Shown one piece after another: positions 1-6,249 of a DNA stretch of 9,631 nt. The notes beneath the pieces are model-generated. The model was given only the letters and a program-made list of their open reading frames with translations, did no database searches and was not told the origin of the DNA. The stretch comes from Chloroflexota bacterium (GTDB taxonomy: Bacteria > Chloroflexota > Anaerolineae > CG2-30-64-16). Numbering within the stretch: the first letter of the stretch is position 1; the number at the start of each line of letters is the position of its first letter. A program made the position numbers and the translations under genes. The stretch spans positions 1-9,631 of the forward strand of contig JAKPQT010000563.1 of assembly GCA_029555885.1 (NCBI GenBank), in the 5' to 3' direction.

Positions 1-112
1 CTATGTGGGTGAGGTGCAGGCCAGCAACGTGCCGGAGCCTGATGTCGCTCCGCTGGTCTACTGGAACCGAGACTATCGCGCGCTCGACCTGGACGGTGCA
101 GACGGGGCATGA
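1..112 (+). CDS. C-terminal end of a probable flavin-reductase-like FMN-binding protein (partial)
   Basis: The frame beginning at base 2 is open to a TGA at 110-112 and gives 36 residues with the pattern Y-V-G-E-V then P-L-V-Y-W-x-R-D-Y-R-A-L near the end. Flavin reductase domain proteins (split-barrel FMN-binding) typically end with a strand of the type 'GEV-x-A' followed by 'PL-(V/L)-Y-x-x-x-x-Y-R-x-L', so I read this as the tail of such a protein. The body of the gene, with its FMN-binding residues, lies outside the window, so the substrate or partner oxygenase cannot be judged. Another frame is also open over this short stretch, but it is rich in Cys, Trp and Arg and looks non-coding. The next gene has its own promoter, so this gene is probably a separate unit. 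Confidence 0.45.
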   Translation, partial: YVGEVQASNVPEPDVAPLVYWNRDYRALDLDGADGA

Positions 113-127
113 GCGGAGATCTTTGCC

Positions 128-156
128 TTGCTCGTGCAAAACATCACAGCTATAAT
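128..156 (+). promoter_or_regulatory. Sigma70-type promoter for the Sco1-copper chaperone unit
   Basis: A -35-like TTGCTC at 128-133 is followed after exactly 17 bases by a perfect TATAAT at 151-156. It sits about 50 bases upstream of the Sco1 start, in the gap after the previous gene's stop. The -10 box is consensus, while the -35 matches only its TTG. The AT-rich stretch around it contrasts with the GC-rich coding sequence. Transcription would start near base 163, leaving a short leader with the ribosome binding site GAAGGAG at 189-195. Confidence 0.6.
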
Positions 157-205
157 TCCGCTGTCGTTGTGCGTATTTGTTATCCGCTGAAGGAGCTTAA
201 GTGTA

Positions 206-799
206 ATGCGAAGAACCGGCAAGTGCCTTGTCATACTGCTCGTGTTCCTCCTGCTGGCTGCATGCAGCCGGCCCTATCGGTTCTACGGCTCGCCGTATGA
301 CAGGGCGGAGCCGGCCGGCGAAATCAGCGGCACCAACTGGGACAACACGCCCTTCCGGCTGAGCGACCTGCGCGGCAAGATCGCGCTGGTCTTCTTCGGC
401 TACACCTTCTGCCCCGACGTCTGCCCGACGACCCTGGCGGAGATGCGCGTGTTGGTGCAGGATCTGGGTGACAAGGCAGGCGACGTCGCGGTGGTCTTCG
501 TCAGCGTGGACCCGGAACGCGATACGCCGGCGCGACTGGGCGAGTACGTGCCGGTCTTCAATCCCACCTTCTACGGCGTGCATGTCCCGCTGGACGAGTT
601 GGAACCGGTCAAGGCCGCCTACGGTGTTGTGGCGGAGAAGAACTACTACGACGAGGCGGACAGCGCGGCCGGGTACTCGGTCGACCACACAGCGCGCGTC
701 TATCTGATCGATCCGGCAGGCAACCTGCGCCTGTCGTTCAGTTACGGAACCCCGGTGGAGGATATCCGGTCGGATATTGAGTACATCTTGCAGCAATGA
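206..799 (+). CDS. Sco1/SenC family copper-binding lipoprotein (cytochrome c oxidase assembly)
   Basis: This 197-residue protein is a thioredoxin-fold Sco protein. Proteins of this family help assemble the CuA centre of cytochrome c oxidase by binding copper or by reducing the CuA cysteines outside the cytoplasmic membrane. The N-terminus is a lipoprotein signal: K6 and a hydrophobic run, then lipobox L17-A-A-C20, so the mature protein should be lipid-anchored. The signature F-C69-P-D-V-C73-P is present, and the third copper ligand is H161 in D-H-T-A-R-V-Y-L-I-D. All three ligands are intact. The S-V-D-P-x-R-D-T-P segment (100-108) is also typical of Sco. Length is normal for bacterial members. 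The ATG at 206 is chosen because GAAGGAG lies 10 bases upstream and it gives the complete signal peptide. It is followed after 22 bases by a PCuAC-type copper chaperone, its usual functional partner. No oxidase genes are visible. Confidence 0.93.
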   Translation: MRRTGKCLVILLVFLLLAACSRPYRFYGSPYDRAEPAGEISGTNWDNTPFRLSDLRGKIALVFFGYTFCPDVCPTTLAEMRVLVQDLGDKAGDVAVVFVSVDPERDTPARLGEYVPVFNPTFYGVHVPLDELEPVKAAYGVVAEKNYYDEADSAAGYSVDHTARVYLIDPAGNLRLSFSYGTPVEDIRSDIEYILQQ

Positions 800-821
800 C
801 CGTTGGAAGGAGATAGAGACC

Positions 822-1298
822 ATGCACCAGCCAGCCGTGCGCACTCTTGCCCTGCTCTTAGTCGCCGTCCTGCTCCTCGCCGCGTGCGTGCCCCCGCCTG
901 CGGCGGATACCACCGCCACGGGCGGCATCACCATCGCTGATCCCTACAGCCGCACAGCACCCCAGGAGGGCGGCAACGGCGGCGCATTCATGACCATCAT
1001 CAACGGCAGCGGCGAGGCGGACCGCCTCGTTTCTGCTGCGAGCCCGGCCGCGGGCACGGTCGAAATCCACGAGACCATCGACGACAACGGCGTCATGCGG
1101 ATGCGCCCGGTGCCGGATGGCTTCGAGATCCCCGCGGGCGGCAAGCTGGAGCTGAAGCCCGGCGGCAAGCACATCATGCTCATCGGGTTAGTCGCGCCGC
1201 TGGAGCCGGGCCAGGAGATCGAGCTCACGCTCAACTTCGAGAAGGCCGGGGCCATCACCGTGACAGTGCCGGTGCGTGAGCCGGGCGCGGGGATGTAG
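822..1298 (+). CDS. PCuAC-type (DUF461) periplasmic copper chaperone lipoprotein
   Basis: This 158-residue lipoprotein matches the PCuAC family, which binds Cu(I) through His and Met side chains and delivers it to the CuA site of oxidase subunit II, working with Sco1. The signal peptide runs to a lipobox L19-A-A-C22. The Cu(I) ligand set H-x10-M ... H-x-M is visible as H83, M94, H117 and M119, with a nearby M92. The surrounding signature V-M-R-M-R-P-V and G-G-K-H-I-M-L-I-G-L (115-124) is typical. The frame is open further back to an ATG at 777, but the ATG at 822 has GGAAGGAG at 805-812 and starts the signal peptide directly, so I chose it. The gene lies 22 bases after Sco1 and surely shares its transcript. 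Confidence 0.93.
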   Translation: MHQPAVRTLALLLVAVLLLAACVPPPAADTTATGGITIADPYSRTAPQEGGNGGAFMTIINGSGEADRLVSAASPAAGTVEIHETIDDNGVMRMRPVPDGFEIPAGGKLELKPGGKHIMLIGLVAPLEPGQEIELTLNFEKAGAITVTVPVREPGAGM

Positions 1299-1341
1299 CT
1301 GCCGGTCCAGCAACGGGCGGCCGGCAGGAGAAATCATAACC

Positions 1342-2139
1342 ATGCGCCGTGTCTGGGGAATTCTCGCAGGCGCAGCAACAGCCGCCGCGCTCGCAAACGC
1401 CTATCGGCTGTATGATGCGCGGGCGCGTGAACACATCGCCGGGGCAGAAGGGCTCGATTCGCCGGAGATCGCGGCCGCGTTCGGGCGCATCGCGGCCCTG
1501 CCGCAGATGTGGCTGCTGCGCCGCATCGCGGAGAATCGCGCGCTCGCGCTGTGCGCGTCCGGCAAGGCGGCCGACCTTGGCTGTGGGTCAGGCCGGCTGG
1601 CCATCGAGCTGGCGCAGCGAGCAGCCGGGCTGCACGTCACCGGCGTCGATCTCTCCAATGCGCTCCTCAACGAAGCGCGCCAAAACGCCGCAGCCGCAGG
1701 GCTCACGTCTCGCACCAGCTTCCGCACCGGCGATGCGGCCTCGACACCGTTTGCAGACGGCTCGCTCGACCTCGTCGTCAGCACATTGTCCCTGCATCAC
1801 TGGTCTGATCCGATCGCCGTGCTGAACGAAGTTGCCCGCATCCTCAAGCCGGGGGGCGCGTTCATGCTCTTCGACCTGCGCCGGGATATGATCGCGCCCT
1901 TCTACCTGCTCATCCTGTTCGCCACGCGCTGCGTCGTGCCGCGCGCCCTGCGCCATATCGGGGAGCCGCTCGGCAGCCGGAACGCAGCCTATACGCCTAA
2001 CGAGGCCGCCGCGCTCGCACAATCCTCCCGTCTGACCGGCTGGCGCATCACAAGTGGACCGCTGTGGCTGACCATCGAAGGACGAACGACGTCCGCCCCC
2101 GCACCTCACCCTGGACACGACCCTTCAGCAGCCAGGTGA
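1342..2139 (+). CDS. Class I SAM-dependent methyltransferase (Methyltransf_11 / UbiE-like)
   Basis: The 265-residue product has the Rossmann-type SAM-binding fold. Motif I is A-D-L-G-C-G-S-G-R (77-85). Motif II, V-T-G-V-D-L-S (99-105), contains the acidic residue that usually binds the SAM ribose. A later G-D-A (130-132) with D-L-V-V-S at 143-147 follows, then L-H-H-W (151-154) and R-I-L-K-P-G-G (166-172), as in UbiE and COG2226 proteins. The acceptor substrate cannot be told from sequence. The first 20 or so residues are Ala-rich and hydrophobic, and a second hydrophobic stretch at 185-194 follows, so peripheral membrane association is possible. The ATG at 1342 has AGGAG at 1326-1330. Earlier in-frame starts would overlap the copper chaperone. 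It lies 43 bases after that gene, so it is probably cotranscribed, but a role in copper handling is not implied. Confidence 0.88.
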   Translation: MRRVWGILAGAATAAALANAYRLYDARAREHIAGAEGLDSPEIAAAFGRIAALPQMWLLRRIAENRALALCASGKAADLGCGSGRLAIELAQRAAGLHVTGVDLSNALLNEARQNAAAAGLTSRTSFRTGDAASTPFADGSLDLVVSTLSLHHWSDPIAVLNEVARILKPGGAFMLFDLRRDMIAPFYLLILFATRCVVPRALRHIGEPLGSRNAAYTPNEAAALAQSSRLTGWRITSGPLWLTIEGRTTSAPAPHPGHDPSAAR

Positions 2140-2143
2140 GAAG

Positions 2144-2202
2144 CTCACGCAGAGACGCAAAGAGCGCCAAGAACATGGCTATTCTTTGCCTCTTTGCGTG
2201 AG
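2144..2202. repeat. Imperfect inverted repeat between convergent genes; possible bidirectional terminator
   Basis: The arm at 2144-2164 pairs with 2182-2202, with 18 of 21 positions complementary. Inside the loop a small GCCA/TGGC stem (2166-2169 with 2176-2179) extends the fold. It begins 4 bases after the methyltransferase stop and ends 27 bases before the stop of the gene on the other strand. On the + strand it is followed by a pyrimidine-rich run (TTCCTTTCTTCCCC), so it could end transcription in that direction. The left arm shares the core AGACGC-AAG-CGCCAAGA with the element at 4612-4675. Confidence 0.75.
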
Positions 2203-2229
2203 TTCCTTTCTTCCCCTGCCGGCAGCCTC

Positions 2230-4227
2230 TCAGTCAGTCAGCACCACGCACTCCCACTGCTGGAGCGGCTGAGAAAGGTGGAGCGCAGTGCCGTCCCATG
2301 CGACGGGACGGCGCGCGCCTGTCGCGTCCAGATGCACTGCTTCGCCCAAGGTCATCCTTCCGGGCAGTTCGAGCTGGATCGTCAGCGTCGCATCCGGGCT
2401 GGCATTCCACACGACGCCCCGCCACCGCTCGCCGTCGCTGAGGAACTGGCTGACCAGCCACGGCGAACCCCAGGCCCGCCCCAAAGGCTGTTCCCAGCTA
2501 AGCCATGAGACCAGGCCGTTGATCTGTCCTGCCCGCTGCAGGTTGCGCTGGCCGCCCGCGCCGTCTGGGGAAGCATTTGCATCCCACGGACAGACGGCCA
2601 CCCGGCCGCCCTGCGCGTTCTCGTAGACCACGACCCCGTGCCCGACCTCACGGCCCTTCGGGTCAAGCACGCGGCTGACGGACCGCGCGCCAGGCAGCAG
2701 CTGGCCCTGCAGGAGCCGCACAGCAGGCGGGCGGTCGTTCAGCGTCACCAGGGCGCCGCTGCGCAGTGCAAACCGGGCATCCGTGGTCTCTTCCATGCTG
2801 TACAGCACATCGGCCTGGCTGATGAACCGTGCATCCTGCAGCCCGATCAGCTCGCCATAACCCCGCTCAACCAGCACCGCGGCCGCCGGGCCGTCGAGCA
2901 GCAGACCGCGGCGGAGCAGGTCGCGTAGCTCGTCCTCGACCGGCACCCAGGCCATAGCCCCCGCCAGCGCGTTGACGTGAGCGGATGTACGCATCTGGAA
3001 GGGATGGCCGAAGCCGCCCAGCCACGCAGGCCAGCCCATCGCACGCACGAGCAATTCCCGCCAATTCTTGCCCGCGGCCGTGTGGACCCGGCGGCTGGCA
3101 TCTTCGTGCCACGGGATGCCTATGCCGTGGCTCTTAAGCGTGGGCGGGAAGCGTTCGCTCAGCCAGTTCAACGCCGGCTGCCAGCCCGCCAGGAACGACT
3201 CCCGTGTGCGGTCGTCGGAAGGCAGGTTGCCCATGAAGTCGTACAGGCTGATGTTGAGCCGGTCGGCCCCCTGGATGACCGCCTGCACGATGGCCGCGGC
3301 GGTCTGGCGCAACGACTTCGCCCAGCCATACGGATAGTTCTCGATTTCGGGACCGATTTCGGTGCCCGCGGGTTCGACGTTGCGATTGAGGTCCAGCATC
3401 GCGATGGAGCCGGGCCAACTCCAGCCCGGCATATCGTTGTAGCCCGTGAAATGCGACCGGTGGACGGGGGGCTGATTTCCGGCGAGAGCCTGCCACCAAC
3501 GATCCCAGTGCCGCCCTTCGACCGAGTGCGCTTCGAGGCCGCTGGACATCAGACCCAAGCGGCTGCCGCCTGCTTCCACCACACCGCGCCACTCCGCCAC
3601 CATCGCCGTCTGCGTCTCGTCCCACATGTCGAGCCAAAGGTCGCGCCACGGATGGGGCTGGCCGGGTTGGAGCACCGCGGCAACGATCTCCTCGCGCGTC
3701 GCGCGCACGCCCGCCCGGCGGTTGAACTCAGCGACGTGCAGCGGGCAGAAGCAGCCGCCCCAGTCGAGCGGCTCATGGTTCGCCAAGCGCACGTCGTCCT
3801 CGACCCAGATCACGCGGTAGCCCTCGGCCGCAAACAGCCGCAAGGCATCCCGGTAGTAAGCACGCCAACCCGGATCCAGCGGGCAGACCACTGCTTCCGC
3901 CGCGCGACCCTGCCAGTCGACCATCGTCTGCCAGTCCTGCCCCGGCTTCAGCCGCCGCGAGCGGTCGCAGTGCAGCACGGTAATCCACGGATTCAGGCTA
4001 ACCTGCAACCCCTCCCTGGCCAGCGCGTCGCGGTAGGGCCGCAACACATCGAGCCACTCCCGTAGCTCGTCGAGCGTCTCATGGCCGTTGTTCAGTTCTT
4101 CGGCGGCGAGAAACAGCAGCACTTCATCGACCCTGGCGCCGCGGCAGACCTCCAGCAGCTCGGCCATCCCCGTGGCCGTCTCGATGTGTGGACCGAACTG
4201 CACGCGCAAGGCATAGTGGACGGGCAT
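2230..4227 (-). CDS. Glycoside-hydrolase-like TIM-barrel protein, uncharacterised (GH42/clan-A-like)
   Basis: The 665-residue product has no signal peptide and no membrane segment, so it is likely cytoplasmic. Residues 1-350 look like a (beta/alpha)8 barrel and 500-665 like a beta-rich C-terminal domain. The V-I-W-V-E143-D-D-V-R-L-A-N-H segment, followed by W-G-G-C159-F-C161, resembles an uncharacterised glycosidase-like family seen in several gut and environmental bacteria. I recall this family from its pattern and cannot name a family number. Candidate catalytic acids are E143, D144 and D145 and, in the segment P-E-I-E-N-Y-P-Y-G, E294 and E296. Many exposed aromatics (W243, W244, W269, W271) fit sugar binding. 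The ATG at 4227 has AAGGAG 9 bases upstream. A TTG two codons earlier is too close to that site. The gene stands alone, so its sugar cannot be inferred from neighbours. It converges on the methyltransferase and diverges from the FmdB gene. Confidence 0.8.
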   Translation of the reverse strand: MPVHYALRVQFGPHIETATGMAELLEVCRGARVDEVLLFLAAEELNNGHETLDELREWLDVLRPYRDALAREGLQVSLNPWITVLHCDRSRRLKPGQDWQTMVDWQGRAAEAVVCPLDPGWRAYYRDALRLFAAEGYRVIWVEDDVRLANHEPLDWGGCFCPLHVAEFNRRAGVRATREEIVAAVLQPGQPHPWRDLWLDMWDETQTAMVAEWRGVVEAGGSRLGLMSSGLEAHSVEGRHWDRWWQALAGNQPPVHRSHFTGYNDMPGWSWPGSIAMLDLNRNVEPAGTEIGPEIENYPYGWAKSLRQTAAAIVQAVIQGADRLNISLYDFMGNLPSDDRTRESFLAGWQPALNWLSERFPPTLKSHGIGIPWHEDASRRVHTAAGKNWRELLVRAMGWPAWLGGFGHPFQMRTSAHVNALAGAMAWVPVEDELRDLLRRGLLLDGPAAAVLVERGYGELIGLQDARFISQADVLYSMEETTDARFALRSGALVTLNDRPPAVRLLQGQLLPGARSVSRVLDPKGREVGHGVVVYENAQGGRVAVCPWDANASPDGAGGQRNLQRAGQINGLVSWLSWEQPLGRAWGSPWLVSQFLSDGERWRGVVWNASPDATLTIQLELPGRMTLGEAVHLDATGARRPVAWDGTALHLSQPLQQWECVVLTD

Positions 4228-4236
4228 CCTCAAACT

Positions 4237-4242
4237 CTCCTT
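4237..4242 (-). promoter_or_regulatory. Ribosome binding site AAGGAG that fixes the start of the glycosidase-like gene
   Basis: Read on the - strand, AAGGAG ends 9 bases before ATG (4227-4225) but only 3 bases before the in-frame TTG (4233-4231). The normal spacing therefore supports ATG, giving 665 rather than 667 residues. Confidence 0.7.
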
Positions 4243-4272
4243 GTTGACAGGCTACGCTTGCAAACTCCGACG

Positions 4273-4278
4273 ATTATA
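4273..4278 (-). promoter_or_regulatory. Possible -10 box for the glycosidase-like gene
   Basis: A perfect TATAAT on the - strand lies about 45 bases upstream of the ATG, inside the AT-richer divergent gap. I find no convincing -35 box 16-18 bases further up, so the promoter may need an activator or the match may be chance. Confidence 0.35.
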
Positions 4279-4361
4279 CTACACAGGAGGCTGTAACCTT
4301 CCCAGCCCGCGCTGCATCCCATAAATGATGTACGCTATTCTATCCATGGAGCAATCAACAG

Positions 4362-4571
4362 ATGCCCATTTACGAGTATCGCTGCAGCGACTGTGAGACA
4401 AACTTCGAGAAGCTGGTCCAATCCATGTTCAGCCAAGAGGCCATTACCTGCCCGCAGTGTGGGGGCCAGCACGTGAAGAAGGCGGTGAGTCTGTTCGGCG
4501 GGCTGGGCGGCGGCAGCAGCACGCGCACCAGCGGCGGCGCGAGCAGTCAGGCGTGCGCGCCCACCGGTTGA
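4362..4571 (+). CDS. FmdB-family zinc ribbon protein
   Basis: This 69-residue protein begins [11 protein letters not shown], the hallmark of FmdB/CxxC_CXXC_SSSS proteins, often annotated as putative regulatory proteins. The zinc ribbon cysteines are C8 and C11 in the first knuckle and C30 and C33 in the second (C-P-Q-C-G-G). From about residue 46 on, the tail is a low-complexity Gly/Ser/Thr stretch, as is common in the family, and it carries one extra cysteine, C65. The biochemical role of the family is not settled. GGAG at 4348-4351, 10 bases upstream, supports the ATG. It stands alone: the neighbour upstream is divergent and the one downstream convergent. Confidence 0.9.
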   Translation: MPIYEYRCSDCETNFEKLVQSMFSQEAITCPQCGGQHVKKAVSLFGGLGGGSSTRTSGGASSQACAPTG

Positions 4572-4611
4572 GGCATCCGCCGCTAACGGGCCGTGCGCCC
4601 GTCAAATAGTT

Positions 4612-4675
4612 GAACCGCTAAGACGCGAAGGACGCCAAGATTGTTCTCTTGGCGCTCTTCGCGTCTTTGTGGTTC
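4612..4675. repeat. Long near-perfect inverted repeat between convergent genes; likely bidirectional terminator or repeat element
   Basis: The arm at 4612-4640 pairs with 4647-4675, with 25 of 29 positions complementary around a 6-base loop, TTGTTC. It lies 40 bases after the FmdB stop and ends 11 bases before the stop of the ferritin-like gene on the other strand. There is no strong U-tract on either side, so it need not be a classical terminator. Its core AGACGC-AAG-CGCCAAGA matches the left arm of the element at 2144-2202 at 17 of 20 positions. Confidence 0.9.
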
Positions 4676-4686
4676 AGCATCAGCCT

Positions 4687-6072
4687 CTATTCCCCGATAT
4701 ACCGCTCCAGTTCATCGCGCGTCAGCGTCAGCACATCCATATCCTTCCTGAACGCGCCCAGGCTGACCAGGCACTCGGTGAACAGCTCGCGCGTGCGCAG
4801 TTGGAGCGCCTTCATGTCCATATCCGTCATCACCCGCAGGATGCGCTGGCCCTTGCGCACGTGCGTCCGCTCATCCGAGCGCACGAAGTCGCTGATGTGG
4901 GCGACTGTGGAGTCATCCCGGTCGCGCGCCTCGTCGATCAGCTCGTGGATGGTCTTGATGACGCCCACCTCCCCGAACAGGTTGATCTCCGTCATGGCGT
5001 ATTCTGGCTCCATCGGCCCGCGGCAGGTGCTTGGCGTCAGGCGATTCGGCAGTTCGAACGGGTCATAGCCCAGGGTCAGCAGCGTCTTGTGGCCGATCTC
5101 GGTATGCCGCGCTTCATCCCATGTCACGCGGGCCAAGTCATACTCCGCGTCGAAATCCTTGAACCGGATGTCCCAGAGGAACGTGCCGAAGGCCTCGATG
5201 GCGTCCACCTCATCGCGCTGCGTGCGCACGAAGCGGAGCCGCTTATCCTCGTAGGTCTCTGGCTCGTGGCGCGGCTCGCCATCCGCAATGTTGTAATCGC
5301 CAGTATTGGTGAAGGTCACGAAACGGCTATCGCGCTGGGGCATCTCCCCGCGTTTGTAGGGCTTGACTTCCGCGCGCAGTGGGGTCGGTCGCATACTGCG
5401 TTCATCGGCTCCCGAGACGCCGCCCATGCTCTGCAGCAGCCGGAACAGATGCCAGCGCCAGCGCTCCAGCCGGGATTCATCGATGCCGCCCTCCACATAT
5501 GCGGCCAGCGCGGCCTCCGCCCACGTCAGCATCGGCTCGTAATCCAGCAGGATCTGACGCAGGATGCGGATGGTAGGTGCATCGGTCACGGGGTCGGTGT
5601 CGTCGATGTGATGCCGGTAGGCCGTCGCCAGCGCGCCGCCCAACACCTGGTGAACGCCGACGAGCAATTCCGGCGCATCCTCGGCGGACAGAATCTCCTC
5701 GATCAACAGGTCCAGCTCCGCGTCGCGGAAGTCGTCGATGGTCGCCAGCCGCATCTCCTGTTCGTGCAGCCGGTTACGTAAGCGGTGCGCGGCGTCCGCG
5801 TGCCAGAAGATGTGGCGGCCCGTTTCGATCTTGACCTCGAACTCCGGGATCGCGAGGGCCCACGAGCCGAGACCCTGGGCCAGGCGGCGCTCCAGGTAGA
5901 AGTAGCGCAGCAGCCGGCGGGCGTTTTCGTCCACGGAGAACTTGCCGCCCAGCTTGCGTGTATCGCGTGGAAAGCGGTAAGGAAAGGCCCGGCGGCGCTC
6001 GGCCGCGGCGTCACGCTCCGCAGGCCGGGAGATAGTCGGGATGGGGGTACGGTCAACAGCGTGCTCTGACAT
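4687..6072 (-). CDS. Ferritin-like (DUF455-like) putative diiron protein, 461 residues
   Basis: I recognise a ferritin-like four-helix core in the C-terminal half. Helix A carries E288 and E293 (D-E-V-D-A-I-E). Helix B has the E-x-x-H motif D-E320-A-R-H323. Helix C carries E368 and E377. Helix D has the second E-x-x-H motif D-E401-R-T-H404. That is the ligand pattern of a carboxylate-bridged diiron site. The segment from helix A to helix B, ending L-G-Y-D-P, resembles DUF455 proteins. The N-terminal half (about 50-215) is also helical, with E61, E83 and H87 in plausible helices, but it lacks E-x-x-H motifs. There is no signal peptide, so it is likely cytoplasmic. AGGAGG at 6079-6084, 6 bases upstream, supports the ATG at 6072. 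The reaction is unknown: oxidase, oxygenase or iron storage are all possible. It appears monocistronic. Confidence 0.75.
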   Translation of the reverse strand: MSEHAVDRTPIPTISRPAERDAAAERRRAFPYRFPRDTRKLGGKFSVDENARRLLRYFYLERRLAQGLGSWALAIPEFEVKIETGRHIFWHADAAHRLRNRLHEQEMRLATIDDFRDAELDLLIEEILSAEDAPELLVGVHQVLGGALATAYRHHIDDTDPVTDAPTIRILRQILLDYEPMLTWAEAALAAYVEGGIDESRLERWRWHLFRLLQSMGGVSGADERSMRPTPLRAEVKPYKRGEMPQRDSRFVTFTNTGDYNIADGEPRHEPETYEDKRLRFVRTQRDEVDAIEAFGTFLWDIRFKDFDAEYDLARVTWDEARHTEIGHKTLLTLGYDPFELPNRLTPSTCRGPMEPEYAMTEINLFGEVGVIKTIHELIDEARDRDDSTVAHISDFVRSDERTHVRKGQRILRVMTDMDMKALQLRTRELFTECLVSLGAFRKDMDVLTLTRDELERYIGE

Positions 6073-6113
6073 GCCTCGCCTCCTGATAGCAGATTGCCGG
6101 TGGAATCGCCTCC

Positions 6114-6141
6114 ATGATAGAGGCTCCTGCGTACGCTACAA
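6114..6141 (-). promoter_or_regulatory. Possible promoter for the ferritin-like gene, with an 8-base palindrome in its spacer
   Basis: On the - strand TTGTAG (6141-6136) is followed after 16 bases by TATCAT (6119-6114), about 40 bases upstream of the start codon. The spacer contains the perfect palindrome GCGTACGC (6129-6136), which could be an operator half or chance. The boxes are only moderate matches. Confidence 0.3.
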
Positions 6142-6190
6142 GTCAGGAATTATCCCATGTTTGATATTGCACAAGGGGCGGTGCTGGCTC

Positions 6191-6219
6191 TTCATGTTTC
6201 GACCTGGATGGTGTATCAT
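6191..6219 (+). promoter_or_regulatory. Possible promoter for the dienelactone hydrolase gene
   Basis: TTCATG at 6191-6196 and TATCAT at 6214-6219 are separated by 17 bases, about 30 bases before the start codon. The -10 matches five of six bases and the -35 only three. Transcription would begin near 6226, just ahead of the AGGAGG at 6240-6245. Confidence 0.35.
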
Positions 6220-6249
6220 GTGCCCACGTACTCAACGATAGGAGGCAAG

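Noticed and set aside
109..300. A short + frame whose ATG overlaps the previous gene's TGA (ATGA), suggesting a coupled small gene
   Set aside because: It contains the promoter and ribosome binding site of the Sco1 gene and runs into that gene out of frame. The protein has no clear pattern.
197..934. A 245-codon open frame on the - strand opposite the Sco1 gene
   Set aside because: It is Arg-, Val- and His-rich with no recognisable domain. The + strand frame has clear Sco and PCuAC motifs, so this is an antisense shadow of GC-rich coding DNA.
2977..4065. A 362-codon open frame on the + strand opposite the glycosidase-like gene
   Set aside because: Composition is that of a codon-phase mirror (many Arg, Pro, His, Ala), with no ribosome binding site or family pattern. 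The - strand protein has coherent motifs.
4244..4249. A perfect TTGACA on the + strand as a -35 for the FmdB gene
   Set aside because: The nearest -10-like TATACT is 25 bases away, too far, and the site lies in the leader of the glycosidase-like gene.
4669..5781. A 370-codon open frame on the + strand opposite the ferritin-like gene
   Set aside because: It begins inside the inverted repeat and lacks motifs. The - strand product has two E-x-x-H motifs and a good ribosome binding site.
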